From Monodelphis domestica (taxonomy: Eukaryota; Chordata; Mammalia; Didelphimorphia; Didelphidae): a stretch of DNA of 64,000 nt. The DNA lies in contig NC_077232.1 of the NCBI RefSeq assembly GCF_027887165.1, forward strand, positions 5,101,895 through 5,165,894. The letters run 5' to 3'. Shown piece by piece: positions 44,915-56,659 of this stretch. How positions within the stretch are numbered: position 1 is the first letter of the stretch; each line of letters begins with the position of its first letter. Both the position numbers and the translations under genes were made by a program. The notes below the pieces were generated by a model. That model had not been told where the DNA came from. It did not search any database and worked only from the letters and a program-made list of their open reading frames with translations.

Positions 44915-46145
44915 GAGTATTTTCTGCAAATGGCATGATGGTAGACTTTGAGAACCCTAGATTCAACTAAAAATTAACTGAAACAATGACTTTAGCCAAA
45001 CTGCCAAATACAAAATAAACCATGAAAAAAATCAGCATTTCTATCTTCAGCCAACAAAATATAGCAGGAAAAGATAAAAAGGGAAATTCCATTTAAAGTA
45101 ACTATTGGGTGGATAGAATACTTGGGAGTCTCCCTGACAAGACACATTGGAACTATGTAAATAAAACTTCAAAGCATTGTTTATGGAAATAAAGATCTAA
45201 ATGACAGGGGAAATGGTAATTTTTCAAAAGAGTCAACTGAGCTGATAGAATAAAAATAAGAAAATACTTACTTTGTTTCGGTATCAGACCACACAACCGA
45301 AGGAACACATTACAGAAGGAAAAAAAAATCACAAATTCATGGATCTCAAGGGAAATAATGAAAAAAAATGTGAGAAGGAAGGAGACCTATCCTACAAAGC
45401 TATAATCGAAGCCGCTTAGTGTACCCAAAGACAGTTGGGCTGGGCAGGGCAACATCCAACTGAATTAGATTGAGACAACATCTCCAACCACATTCTAAGA
45501 GACACTCCCAAACAAATCCATGACTTTGATATAAAAAGGTCATTTCATACACAAACTTTTCTGATCTATGGATGGAGAACAAGGGCCTAACCAAAGACTT
45601 GAGAGATCACAGAAAAACAAATGCATGATTTTCATTACGTACAATTTAAAAGTTTTCACACAAATTCAATGAAGCTAAGATCAGAAGGGAAATAGTTAAG
45701 TTGGAAAATCTTTGCAGCCAATTTCTCTGGCCAAGGTCACATTTATATATAAAGATTTGATTCAGATTTTAAAGCACCATTCCCCAACTGATTAATGTCC
45801 AAAAAATATGAATAGGCAAGGTTCTCAAGGAATTCAAGCTATTTATAGCTATATGAAAAAAAAATGTAACAAATCACTAATGATTAGAGAAATGCAAATT
45901 AAAACAACTCTGAGATTCCACTTCATATCCATCAGACTAGCCAAGCTGACAAAAAAAGAAGATGGCAAACATTAGTGGGGCCTGGAGAAAATAGGCACAA
46001 GGCTATATACTAAGAGTGGAGCCATTCAGAAAAGCTATTTGGAACTAGTCCCCAAAAGTGACTGACCTGTGCATACCTTCTGCCCAGAGACATCAGACTA
46101 AGCCTACAGACAAAAAAAAAATCAAAGAGGGGGAAAATCCCATAA
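44915..46145 (+). mobile_element. L1 ORF2 fragment, decayed
   Basis: Sense match to marsupial L1 ORF2 from attttctgcaaatggcatga through ctatcttcagccaacaaaat, caagggaaataatgaaaaaa and agagaaatgcaaattaaaac. Multiple stops; the 3' UTR is missing. Confidence 0.85.
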
Positions 46146-46918
46146 AACAAAAAAGAATGTAATTGCAATGACCAAGAAGAGCTGGAGAAAGTGCCCCTGC
46201 TTGCAACAAAGAGGGACTATCACACAGGGAGGGTATTTTACACACTGACTGGTTCAGTATGTACTTACTTAGTATTTTGGGATAAAGGTGGTCGTGTCAA
46301 AACAAAAAGTGTAATTTTCAAAGACCGTCTATTTACTTTTTTTTACATAGAATTTTACCAAACTTGATTATCTAGTTTCCAAAATAGATTCAAAACTGTA
46401 AATTAGAAAGAAGTGAGAAGAGCCCTGTGGCAGCAGTCTGACAGAAAGGGAGAAACTAATCAGCCATATATGAAGCCCAAGAGCTTGGGGGATGCTTCCT
46501 TTAGGGTGTCTGTGCTTTCCTGTGGTACAATCGATGAGGTTTCTAATGAGACCCCTGAAAGAGGACAAGACTTGAACCCTTTTCCCTGGCAGTATCCAGT
46601 CCAGCAGAGGTGACCCCAGAGACTCCCGGAGGAGTACACGCTCAGGCAGGCCCTGACAGACCAGAAAGGTCCCTTCAGGGATAGGCTTGGCTACAGGGAT
46701 TGCAGGCCCAACCCAAAAGGGCAGCACCACCCAGCTGGTCACCGGGTCATTCATTTCTCATGAAAACTCATATAATCATCTGCTAACATGTTGGTGTTCT
46801 GATCTGCTGGAATGATGGTGGCATCCAGAGCTAGCAAGTCATGGATCTTAAAAATCCAGAAATGCCTCCAACTGGGAAAGTTTCTTCTAATGGATATAAA
46901 TTTCCTTCAAAAGCATTA
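46146..46918. other. Intron 1, nothing recognised
   Basis: The minus-strand open frame at 46368-46754 has no family resemblance and no splice context. Confidence 0.4.
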
Positions 46919-46924
46919 TCAGTT

Positions 46925-47118
46925 AAAAAAAAGTAACCCTTACCTTCAATCTTAGAATTAATTCTGTATATTGGTTCCAAGGCAAAAGAGTGGTAAGGGC
47001 TAGACAATGGGGGCTAAATGATTCGTCCAGGGTCACACAGCTAGGAAGTGTCTGAGGTCAGATTTGAACCCAGGACCTCTGATCAGTAGGCCTGGCTCTG
47101 AGCCACCTAGCTGCCCCC
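46925..47118 (-). mobile_element. WSINE1-type SINE
   Basis: Reverse: aacccttaccttcaatctta, ccagggtcacacagctagg, gagccacctagctgccccc. A 7-bp duplication, agcatta, lies at 46912-46918 and 47119-47125. Confidence 0.92.
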
Positions 47119-47125
47119 AGCATTA

Positions 47126-47744
47126 CCATTTTTAAATGGAACTACACAATCTAAACCAAGACAGAACAGTGGCTACAACAATGGAGGCAGTTAAGGAGTT
47201 TGTAGAAACGAGTTTTAGAGGAAAGGAAGCTTCATGTGTGTAGAAGAGCTCATCCCTCTGGTGAATGAGTGACGCTGACCAGAAGTCAGGTGAGAGAGGG
47301 CAAGCAAGGAGATGCACCTACCTTCCTTCATTGCAGAAGCAGGGAATTAGGGGCGCAGGATCAAGCATGCACTGGCCGAGGTGGCCGAGGTGAGGTGACC
47401 GAGGTAGGGTGTGTTTGGCAGAAGAGCTCCTCCTTTTCTCCTTTAAGTGTATTCAAAAGGACAGCTTGCTGGGGAGGGAGGGAAAGAAGCAGGAAAATAG
47501 TCAGAAATGAATGGGATCCATCAAAAAGATTATTTTTAAATGGAAGTTTTCAAAACAAGCTTTCAGGCCTTCCTCATTTTTCACCTTGGGCTCCCTCAAG
47601 TGGTACTCTTCCTTCAATACCTTTCCAGCCAACATGTCATAGTTCTACACCAATTTATAAACCACCACTGGGTAGTTTTTACTCAGTTCCCAAGAGGCAC
47701 CAGAGTCTGGAGAACACTATCCTGATGTCCTAGCTGCTGCTGCT
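47126..47744. other. Intron 1, nothing recognised
   Basis: A short tandem ccgaggt motif lies near 47376-47406. No gene supported. Confidence 0.4.
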
Positions 47745-47885
47745 TTAAATTCTGCAAAGCACTTTACATTAACATCTCAATTTGGCCTGTGACAGAGGGA
47801 AATTGAGACCCTCAGACTAATGGATTTGTTCCTAGAAAATACTAGAGGCAGAATTTGAACCCAGGTCTTGCTGATTCTGCTTAGA
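47745..47885 (-). mobile_element. MIR-type SINE
   Basis: Reverse: aaagcactttacattaacat, gggaaattgagaccc, gcagaatttgaacccaggtc. Confidence 0.65.
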
Positions 47886-48347
47886 ACTCTATCTGGGGTC
47901 TCTTCTTCCCTTAATGACCTTCTATGCTAAGAATTCTCAAGTCTCACCTTTCCTGCCCCAACCTCTCTGCTGACTTCCAGTCTCACATTTCTAACTGCCT
48001 TTCAGACACCTTGTACTAGATGCCCAAGAAACATCTTAAACATGCCCCAAACTGAATTCATGATCTGACCTTCCTTTTTCCTGTCAAGGACATCCCCCTC
48101 CCGACAGGCCCTTACAACCTAGAATCATGCTGGACTTTCACCATCCCCCCCCAGGCTTGCCACTCCCATCCATCACCTCTGCAACTCCTCTCAACCATGC
48201 TGCCTTCTCTCCTCTTGACACTACCCCCACCCTGGTAGAGACCCTCATCACCTCAAACCTGGACTACAGCAATAGCTGGCACACAAGACTCTCCACTCTG
48301 GACCATCCCCTATTCAGCCACCAGTGATTTTCCTAAAACCAGGGCTG

Positions 48348-48528
48348 ACAATAAAAGAGCTACCATTTCTAGAGCACTTACTGTGTGCTTATCTTATTTG
48401 AACCTCACAATAATCCTGGGAGGCAGGCACTATTATAATCATCATCTCTATTTTATAGATAAGGAAACTGAGGCAAATGGAGGTTAAGTGACTTGACCAG
48501 GGTCATGTAGCTAGACAGTGTCTGAGGT
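48348..48528 (-). mobile_element. MIR-type SINE nested in L2
   Basis: Reverse: gagcacttactgtgtgct, aacctcacaataatcctggg, ataaggaaactgaggc, gtcatgtagctagac. Confidence 0.78.
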
Positions 48529-48730
48529 AGCCCCCACCCCCACCCCCAATATAAACTCTTCCTGGCCTTCTTACCATTCCTTATACAAGATTTCTCCTCC
48601 AGATCTCTGCCTCCTGGCTTCCTTCAAGCCTCAGCTGAAGTCCTGCTTTCTGCAAGAAGCCTTTCCAGTCTCCTTTATCTTAGGTTCTTCCCTCTGAGAC
48701 TACCCTACTTTATCCTCTGTATCTTGTTTT

Positions 48731-48966
48731 AGGGCAGCCAAGTGGTGAAGTGGATAGAGTATCAGGCCTGAAGTCAGGAAGACTCACTTCCTGAGTTCAA
48801 ATCCAGCCTCACACAGGTCCTAATTGGGTGACCCTGGGAAAGCCTCTGCCTCAGTTTCCTCATCTGTCAAATGGACAGGCAAAGGAAATGGCCAACTCCT
48901 CCACAATCTCTGCCAGGAAACCCCCAGATGGGGTCACAGAGTGTCAGACAGAACTAAAAAACAACA
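48731..48966 (+). mobile_element. Mar1-type CORE-SINE nested in L2
   Basis: gggcagccaagtggtgaagt, agtcaggaagactcac, cctcatctgtcaaatgg, aaacccccagatggggtcac, ending actaaaaaacaacaa. Confidence 0.88.
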
Positions 48967-49199
48967 ATATATCAACTGTATACAGAGTATCTGTTTGCAC
49001 AGCATCTCCGTTAGACTGTGAGCTCCTTGAGGGTGGAGCGGTTGGTTTTTCACCTTTCTTTGCCTCCCCAGAGCTGGGGGTGTTTTGTGGTCAGTGTGCA
49101 CCTCATTTCAGCAGCTGTAAGATGGCTGGAGAGACTGGAAGCCCAAAGTGAGTTGGTGAAGAATGCCACTGATGAGACTCAGCAACTGACTGCTTTGGG

Positions 49200-49420
49200 T
49201 CTGGCTGTGGCCTGAGATGGTGCCTCTGGAGTGGTGGGAAGAGGACAGACGCCCTCAACAGACATGGCCAGGTTGGGAGGAGGGATGAGATGAGCTCCAT
49301 TTTGGATGTAACTTCAATGGAGATGCCTACAGGACATCTCCAGGCAGCTCAGAAGGACAGTGAAGTGTAAATCTGGGAGTCGTCTGCAGAGAAGAGAAAC
49401 TGAACTCAAGGTAGCTCTTG
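49200..49420 (-). mobile_element. L2/L3 LINE fragment
   Basis: Reverse-strand text: gagctccattttggatgtaa, gagatgcctacaggacatct, aatctgggagtcgtctgcag. Confidence 0.65.
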
Positions 49421-49439
49421 AGTCACTGAGAGGACAGAG

Positions 49440-49570
49440 AAAAGAGTGTGGGGAGAGGGAAGATGGGAGGAAACAAGGAAGGGAGAGAGAAGGAAGAAAG
49501 GAAACACAGGAGGACAGGGGGGAAGGAAGGGGGAAGGAAACACCAGAGGGAGGGAGAAGGGAATCATCAG
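49440..49570. repeat. Purine-rich low-complexity tract
   Basis: About 130 bp of GGA/GAA-rich sequence with gaagg and gggaga units. The Arg/Glu/Gly frames across it are low-complexity artefacts. Confidence 0.8.
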
Positions 49571-49639
49571 AGAACAGGGTCATGGCAAGTCAGGGAAGAC
49601 AAAGTATCGAGGAGGGAGACTGTCAGTGTTCAAGGCCAT

Positions 49640-51110
49640 GAAATTTGTAGTTGCTTGACAAGTGTTTACTAAGAGAATACTACTAAAAACGTGGCCTACG
49701 CCCTCCAGGAGATTACATTCTACCAGAAAGACAACATGGAGATAAATAATAGGTGGGGGAAAGCCTGTGTTTACAGAGTAAAAGGAAGGAGGTGGTAGTG
49801 GTGACTGCAGCTGCTGCTTCTCCTTGTTTTCAGAGAAGGTGACTGAGCCACAAAGTCTCTTTTCCAGTCACTGAAATCCAGAAGCAAGCCTAGGGGATGA
49901 CCTTGGGGATGAGAGGCCCTGAAAAGGTCTTAGCAAGGCCTCCAGCAAAGCTACTGGTACTCCTTGAATATCCATAATCTCAGAGGGAAGGCATTTGGGA
50001 GGGGGGGAGGTTAAGGGAAAGGCAGGGAAAGGCAAAGTCAAAGGCAGGAGATGAAGCACTTAAAACTCTTCATATTGGGTTGACAACTGCCTTTTCTTAA
50101 TGTCAATTTAATTCTGCTTATGCTCTCAATTTTGTGAAGGAAGCCAATAAAGCTAAGATAGGAAGGAGAGCATTTCAAATGCCAAGGGCCATGCATACAA
50201 AGGGAAACACATAGGAGAGAAATGAGTGTCCTTTGGAAGGGGCAAAATCAGTCAAGGAGGTAAAGTAAGAAGCCTGGAAAGGTGTGAAGGTCCTATATGA
50301 CAGGGAAGAGGGAGCCACTGGAGTTTACTGGGTTTAAGCAGACCTACACTTTAGAAAAATAATTTTGGAGACAAATAGGAGGAGAAAGAGACTCGAGGCA
50401 GGAAGGGAGGCTTTTTGGTCTCAAGACCCCTTTATCCTCTTAACAATTCCTGAAGACTCCCCAAATCATTTGTTCATGTTACATAAATAACATCTGTGCT
50501 ATCATGAAAGTAGATTTGATCCTTTGGACCCCCTAAAAGGGGGTTCCCAGGCTCTGAGGACATCAGGCAATGAGTGGCCCCTCCGCTGGGTAGTGGTGAG
50601 GAAGGTGGCTATCTGAAGGAGGACTGAGCTTAGGGCAGCTCTCTAGGAACAGCCAAGTCAGGAAGATGAAGGATCTGAGGGGAAAAAGAATGTCTTGTTT
50701 TGGAATGGAAGAGGAGATGCCATGTCTGCTTTGGGATGGCCAAAAGGCCTTGCAGGAAGAAGTCAGGAGAGAAGAAAGAAATAAAAAAAAGAGGATGAAT
50801 CATAATCAAAATAATAGAGGAAAAAGAGCAAGTGACCAAGCCACGGGAGGGCACCTAAAGCTAGAGGGTGTGACCCAGATGAAGATCCTCAAAGCACTGT
50901 CATCCAGAGGAGCTGTCATCCAAGAGAAGCAGTATTCAAGAGTGGGGGATTGGCAGAGTCCAAGGCTGTAGAGGCCAAAAAGAAAGAGGCTCAGGAGGAA
51001 GTCTATCTGAAAACCTGGGAGAGAGGTCACAAGATCTAAGGGTCTGAACAAAAGCTGAGAGATGCAAGGCTAGGCCATGAGCGTATAGCAGGGTAAGCCA
51101 TGGCACCATT
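49640..51110 (-). mobile_element. L2/L3 LINE, long decayed copy
   Basis: Reverse text throughout: ttgacaagtgtttactaag, gagattacattctaccag, gaagagggagccactggagt, cttttggtctcaagacccc. Base-level boundaries are unclear and parts may be other repeats. Confidence 0.55.
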
Positions 51111-51214
51111 CTCAAGCGGCCTGTTCCTAAGGAAAGATAGAAAATGAAATCCTTCCCAGTATATGCAGACAGTCAAGGTGCTCCTTCGTCAGGAAAGGGC
51201 ATGGTGAAGCACTT

Positions 51215-51252
51215 TACACACATGATCATACTCAATCCTCAGAATAGCCTTG
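51215..51252 (-). mobile_element. MIR SINE, left part of split copy
   Basis: actttacacacatgatcat, ctcaatcctcagaatagcc; resumes at 51435 after the SINE insertion. Confidence 0.6.
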
Positions 51253-51433
51253 GGAGTGCCTAGAGATGGGAGGTCCTGGGTTCAAATCTGACCTCAGACA
51301 CTTCCCAGCTGTGGGACCCTGGGCAAGTCACTTAACCCTCATGACCTAGCCCTCACCACTCTTCTGCCTTAGAATTAATTCCAAGACAGAAGGTACAGGC
51401 TTTAAAAACAAAACAAACAAACAAACAAACAAA
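51253..51433 (+). mobile_element. WSINE1-type SINE, 5'-truncated, nested in MIR
   Basis: Begins within the body (gtgcctagagatgggaggtc), lacking the tRNA head, and ends in an (aaac)n tail at 51410-51433. A 12-bp duplication, agaatagccttg, lies at 51241-51252 and 51434-51445. Confidence 0.92.
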
Positions 51434-51434
51434 A

Positions 51435-51595
51435 GAATAGCCTTGAGATTACCCCCATTTTACCCTTGAGGGAATTGAGGCAGACAGAGATTGATTAAGT
51501 GGCTTGTCCAGGGACACAAAGCTAAGGGTCTGAGGCTAGACTTGAACTCTGGTCTCCATGGCTCCAGGCTTAGCACTCCGATGATAAACAAACTC
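51435..51595 (-). mobile_element. MIR SINE, right part of split copy
   Basis: attacccccattttaccctt, ggcttgtccagggacacaaa, gacttgaactctggtctcc. Confidence 0.7.
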
Positions 51596-52067
51596 CCAGG
51601 TAAGGAAAGTTCTTCTGCCAGTGCAAGTTAGCATCTTTTCAACAATTTAAGTTTCCTAGCTGTAGTCCTTGGAATTTTTTGTCAGAGACCTTATTTTTAA
51701 ATGCATAAAATAAAGTTTGCAGGAATACAATGGAAACCAATGTTATCAAACTAAAAATATCATTATGTTTCTCCTCCCAAGTTCCAGGAGCCCTCAGACT
51801 CCAGGGTCAAATTCCAGCCTTAGGCAGTGCCCTTAGAGGCCTAAGCTCCCACAGCCAGGAAGTAAGAGGTGGGTTTTAAACGGAGTTCTTCCAGTCTGAA
51901 ACCAACTCCCTCTCTCACCACTACCCTGCACTGTCTAATTTGTAAGAGGTACATTCATTTTTGTACAAAGGAAAGCTAGTAAGGTGCCTTCAAAAAAACT
52001 CTCAGATTGATTTACTCTTTCACTCCACCTATCAGCATTACCTTCCACAGTATGAATCTCTGAGATG
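51596..52067. other. Intron 1; possible MIR traces
   Basis: A reverse core trace (cacagccaggaagtaag) lies near 51850. Otherwise unassigned. Confidence 0.4.
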
Positions 52068-52290
52068 AACTTGGGTGGAGCAGTGGATTAGAGAGCATGT
52101 GGCCTGTGAGTCAGAAGATCTGAGTTCAATTCCTTAGCCGATGACTAGCTGTGTGACCCTGGATAAGTCATAGAACTTGTATGAGAATAGTAATAGCATC
52201 TACCTCCCAGGGTTGTTATGAGGCTGAAATGAGATTAATATTTGCAAAGAGCTTTTAAAGAACTCCAAAAATGCTAGCTAGCTAGCTAGT
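52068..52290 (+). mobile_element. MIR/MON1-type SINE, near full length
   Basis: ggtggagcagtggattagag, gactagctgtgtgaccctgg, ctacctcccagggttgttat, aaatgctagctagctagct. Confidence 0.85.
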
Positions 52291-52574
52291 TAATGAGATT
52301 TTAATTATAGTTTCTTCTTTATTCTATCTAGCCAGGCTGAAACTCAAAGAAAATCTCTCTTAACAAATTGTGACCCAAATGGGTGATGGACAGAAGGACC
52401 TAAGGCTAACCTGGGCTTTCCATCCTTCTGAAAGGTCAGTGACTGGGTCCATTCCCAGCACAGAATGGAGAAGATGAAATGAAAAAGCGGCACCATCACC
52501 TTTCTCAAGTCATTTTATTAATGGGTTTGGTTTAGATTTCATTCTTCCAAGGAAGGGTTAGAGAATAGAAGAGA

Positions 52575-52730
52575 TATTCAATGTGGGTCCAGGCCTTGGG
52601 TTTGGTTCCTGCTTCTGCTGCTAACAATCTGGGATGACCCTGAGCAAGTCTCACTTCTCTGGGACTCAGCTTCCTCAGGATGAGATGATATCTAAGGTCC
52701 CTCCAAATTCTAAAATCCTACATGGAGCTC
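52575..52730 (+). mobile_element. MIR-type SINE
   Basis: aatctgggatgaccctgagc, tctgggactcagcttcctc, ctaaggtccctccaaattct. Confidence 0.65.
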
Positions 52731-53925
52731 CCAGATAAGACCCCAAAGTACAAAAACTTCAAGGGAACAAAAAAGGGGTCCCAGGGGCTCCTGCAATATC
52801 AGAAACAAATCATCAGCTATTTAGAGGAGGATTTGAGTCTCACTGGGTACTTCCACAGCAGAGGACATCAGTCACTGATAAATAACTAATAGCAACATGT
52901 CCATGTTCTCCTGAGCATGGGGATTTCTTGGGATTCTCTGTCCCCCCAAAATCAGTGCTTCATTGATGCCTCCTCAGATACTTGACAGCTTCAGGTACAG
53001 CATGTCCCAAAAGTCTTTGGACAGCTTTAAAGATGGCACTACAGCAGTGAGGCTGAGGAGATGTCGAGTGGAACACCACCACCAATGTGGAGTCCAGGCC
53101 CATCCTGTAAATCATCCCCTGACTTCTGAAATGCTTTAGGATCTTTCTAGACAAAGAATTGCCAAGCCCGGGACTGCCAGATTCCGAATATTAATATTCT
53201 TGCTTTCAATACAGCTCAACCTGGGTAAAACACATGCTTGATGGCTAGACGTGATTAGAGCTCAAACAAAGAGGGCTGACCTAGGAATGAAGAAGACCCA
53301 CTGGGTATGGACCAAACTGTGGCGAGATCCAGAGGCCAAATGGAAGTGACTTATCTCATCAGGGACAGGAAATCGACATTGAGAGAGAACCATTTAGAGT
53401 AAAAGGGTCCATGGCAAGCAGATAGAACTGGGTTTCTTAACCCCCTCCTTGCACAGGGTAACCCAAGCCTTGGCTCTCATGGCCAGTCAGAGCAACTCCA
53501 GGAATCACACGATAAATCCAGCAGTCGCAGCTTCGGGAGCCTGCTCAAACCCGAGCAGACCCTCCACTAGGAAAAGCAGTCTCTCAGTAGTCTGGATGGG
53601 AAGAAAAAGCCCCAAACCCATTGGGAATGGGCTTCAGAGGGAAACCCTCCAAATCCAGTCCAGAGTCACCAAAGAAGACAAAGCCAAGTACTCGATGCAC
53701 AAACAGAGGAAAACAGAAAGGAAAATCCGAGACTCAAGTGGTTCCGTCTGCCCACACTGCTCCTGCCTTTCTGGGACCTCTACAGCCCAGCAGCACATTG
53801 AGGAGGGGACAAGAAGCAAACACACAAGCACAAACTCTATACAGAATAAGGAGGAAATCATTACCAGAAGGAAGGCACTAGAATTGGGGGGGGCAGGGGG
53901 GGTCCTCTAGCTGGGCAGATAGGAA
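52731..53925. other. Intron 1, 1.2 kb without recognised features
   Basis: The 153-codon plus-strand frame at 53449-53910 has no family resemblance, no codon-use support and no ATG (opens with TTG). It is not called. A G-run lies at 53886-53902. Confidence 0.4.
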
Positions 53926-54270
53926 GCCAGAAGTCCTAAGTCAAAGAGAGAAGCCTTCTAGGCATGGGGGATGATCAGAGAAGGTTCAGAGCCAAGTCAA
54001 AGAAAAGTGGGAGGGGGCCAGGTTAAAATGGGCTTTAAATGCCAAGCAGAGAGCTTTACATGTGATCCTGCAGGCCCCAGGGAGACAATGGAGCTCACTG
54101 AGTAGTTGGGGGAAAGGGGGGCCCCTAAGATGGCACCTTTGTTTTCGGAAAATCACATTGGTATTGGAGTGAGGAGGCTTGAGGCAGGCAGACCCAACAT
54201 CAGGCTATTGCAATAGTGCAGGGGTGAGGAGGACCTGAGGGTCCACACTCAGGAGGGAGCTAATAAATGG
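53926..54270 (-). mobile_element. L2/L3 LINE fragment
   Basis: Reverse text: atgggctttaaatgccaagc, gggagacaatggagctcact, ggctattgcaatagtgcagg. Confidence 0.72.
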
Positions 54271-54444
54271 TCCTGCCCTTATTCCAGCCTCAGGCTGCTC
54301 CTGGTCCTTCATTATTCCCCTCCTTATAGAATCCTCATCTACTTTTAAGGCTCAGGTCAGCCCCCTGGTCCTCCTCCAATGTTCCTAAAGTCTCTGATCT
54401 GCTCCAATACGCCCGCCCCTAGATACAGGATGCACTGATACCTG
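54271..54444 (+). mobile_element. Possible L2/L3 LINE 3' piece
   Basis: Plus-strand text ctacttttaaggctcaggtc and ctcctccaatgttcctaaag resembles the LINE's sense 3' region. Weak. Confidence 0.4.
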
Positions 54445-54685
54445 GGTAGTCAGACAGCAGAGTAGAGAGTGCTGGCCCTAGTCAGGAGTGTTCAAGTTCA
54501 AATCCAGACTCAGACACTTACGGGTGACCCTGGGCAAGCCACTTAACAGCAAGCAGCGTGACTCGTGTAAAACAGGGATGAAAATAGCCCTTGCCTCCCA
54601 GGGTTGTTGTGAAGCTCAAAGGAGATTTCTGTAAAGTGCTTTGTGAAGCCCAGAGGTGCTAGAGATGCTGGTCATTTATTATCCT
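54445..54685 (+). mobile_element. MIR/MON1-type SINE
   Basis: gttcaaatccagactcagac, gggtgaccctgggcaagcca, tgcctcccagggttgttgtg, gtaaagtgctttgtgaagc. Confidence 0.82.
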
Positions 54686-55799
54686 TAATCTATGAACATC
54701 TTGTATCCTCCCCACATAGTATAAACTGAAGGGCAGATTCCCTTTTAGATCTGTCTCTTCTGGCGACCGCAGAGCCCCTCAAACCTGAGCACCTAATGCT
54801 TGCAGAACTGAATCCAGACAGGATTCCCTCCACCTCTCCTCACGGGGTCCCTGGGTCTCTTCCTTGAGGACCCCAAGGTCCTTGTTGGGTTCCGACTCAT
54901 CCTGTCGCCCCTATTTTCCAGGCCCTCCCTGCTGTAGGCCCACAGGGATGGTCCTTTCGCTTTTCTCCCCAGCACCTGGTCTGGCACTTCTGGGTGGGTG
55001 TCAAGGTCCTGTTTTCTGCACCTTCCAGAGCACTAGGATTCACTCAGACCAAGCTAGGAGGTCCCTGACATCTCTCTGGCTATTTCTGCATTGTGATTGA
55101 AGCGACAACCATAGATGGGGGTTTGGAAACCAGGAGAAGCCGAGCAGTGTGACAAGAGCCAGGCCTGGGGTATTCTGACCCTCAGGAGGTGAGCGGTGAT
55201 GTCCTGGACCGACCTACCTCGTGAGAGAGTCTCAGCAGTGGCGCAAGGGGAAGGAAACGTCCTAACAATCACAGCTGTCCAAAAGCGGAACGGGCTTCCT
55301 CCAGGCCAGGTCCTCCCTCCAGCAAGCCTGACTCCTCGGTGACTCTGTAAGAGGAGATTCCTGCTCAGACACAAGCTGGACCCAAAGGGGCATCCCACAA
55401 CTCACGGGCCATTGAGAAGACACAGTCTGCTCAGGGGCGCGGGCCCAGAGGGGACACGGCGCGAACCCTTGCCCTGTCCCAGCCAATGCCAGAGGTGGGG
55501 TCCAGTTTCCTGGTGAATGCCCTATCCGGGCCTCCCCCTTCCTCTAAAACCCTCCAGGGCCGTAGACAAGTGGCCTTACTGGGCCCTCCCCGCCTTCTTG
55601 GCCTCAGCCCCGACACCAGGAGCCCTCTGGCTGGGGGAGGATGAGCTGACCTTCCCCACAGCACCCCGCTTCTAACTTGGGCTGGCGGGGGCACTTGGAC
55701 CAGCAGAGGCCCCGGGGTCAGCCTTCCTGACCTTTGCTCTGCTCCTCCCTGAACACGGTCAGAGCCTGCCTTCCTTCCCACACCTGCGCACCTCCCGCA
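54686..55799. other. Promoter-proximal part of intron 1
   Basis: GC content rises toward the CpG island. The first ~300 bp may be an L2-type 3' end (ctatgaacatcttgtatcc). No exon recognised. Confidence 0.4.
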
Positions 55800-56543
55800 C
55801 CTCTGACCTGGCCCTGAACGAGGGCTGGGCTTTGCCTTCCTTGGCATGGCCTCCTCCAAGGCCGCCTCCTCAATGGGCACTCTGCTGGGCACCTCTGGAC
55901 CCACGCCAGCCTGGGGCCGGACGTGGGCAGCCCAGACCCTTGCCAGGTTGGTGTCAAGCGGGAACGGCTCAGGAACCCCAAGGACACTTGATCCACCCCA
56001 CCCCACCCACCCCGGCGGGGCCAGCCATGCCCGCTACTCCGAGAGGTCTCAATTTCCCCTCTTGCAAAAGGGTGGGGGGGTCGGAGGGGGCGCCTCAGGG
56101 AAGGGGAAGTCCCTCCAACTCGGTGCCCCGGCCCCGCCCCCAAGGCAGCCTCGGGACAGGGAGTCAGGGGGCGGGGCCGAGCGCCCCCTCCCCCTACGGA
56201 GGGCAGGGCCAGGTCCGGGTCCGAGCGCAGCAGGAGGGCAGCGCAGGCCCCGTCCTCAAGGGCCTACACCGGCCGCGCGGCAGGCCCAGGGAGAGGGGGG
56301 GAAGGATAGTAACGTCACTAATGGCCACTAAGTAGGCCGAGGAAAGACTGCCGGGGTCCGAGGCAACCTCCCTCCCGTCAGGAAGGCCTCCCCCTCCCCG
56401 AGCTCCCTGCTCCGGGCCCGGCCTGGCCTCCGGGGCGCCTGACTGACGGGGAGGCTCCGGCGGGTCCCGCGCCCTCCCGCCCCCAGCCCGACCCGGCCCG
56501 GCCCGGCCCTGCCGCGCGCGCCCCGACCCGCCCGCCCGCTCAC

Positions 56544-56640
56544 CCGGCCCTGCCGCTGGCTGCGCTCAGGCGCGAAGCGCGCTCCCCGACACCATCCGCG
56601 AAGCGCCCAAAATGGCGGCGTCCCCAGCCAGCAGGCCCGG
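56544..56640 (-). other. PPP6R3: PPP6R3 non-coding exon 1 (5' UTR), start approximate
   Basis: The minus strand carries a strong donor at 56543 (ccgg|gtgagc) inside the CpG island. It is preceded by a GC-rich leader containing the YY1-type element AAAATGGCGGC at 56609-56619, which reads GCCGCCATTTT in the gene's sense. This is the typical layout of a TATA-less housekeeping promoter with YY1 just inside the transcript. Joining it to the acceptor at 10241 gives a 46.3-kb first intron. The 5' end is not visible in sequence; 56640 is a guess from the YY1 position and the CCAAT boxes beyond it. Extra alternative 5' exons cannot be excluded. Confidence 0.7.
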
Positions 56641-56659
56641 AGCTCCCCCCCTTGGCTTC

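Larger units (their letters stand above)
47886..49095 (+). mobile_element. L2/L3 LINE with two nested SINEs
   Basis: Continuous sense text of the CR1-clade LINE: tctgctgacttccagtctca, tagagaccctcatcacctc, acctggactacagcaatagc, ttccttcaagcctcagctga, then gactgtgagctccttgaggg after 49010. It is interrupted by a MIR at 48348-48528 and a Mar1 at 48731-48966. Confidence 0.78.

Noticed and set aside
46368-46754. 128-codon minus-strand frame
   Set aside because: No recognisable domain; chance frame in intron 1.
49360-49672. Arg/Glu/Gly-rich frames
   Set aside because: Low-complexity purine tract beside an L2-type fragment.
53449-53910. 153-codon plus-strand frame
   Set aside because: No ATG start, no splice signals, no family resemblance, and an unremarkable intronic context.
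55431-56335. Several 100-190-codon frames on both strands in the CpG island
   Set aside because: They overlap one another in several frames, are Pro/Gly/Arg-rich as expected from GC content, and resemble no family.
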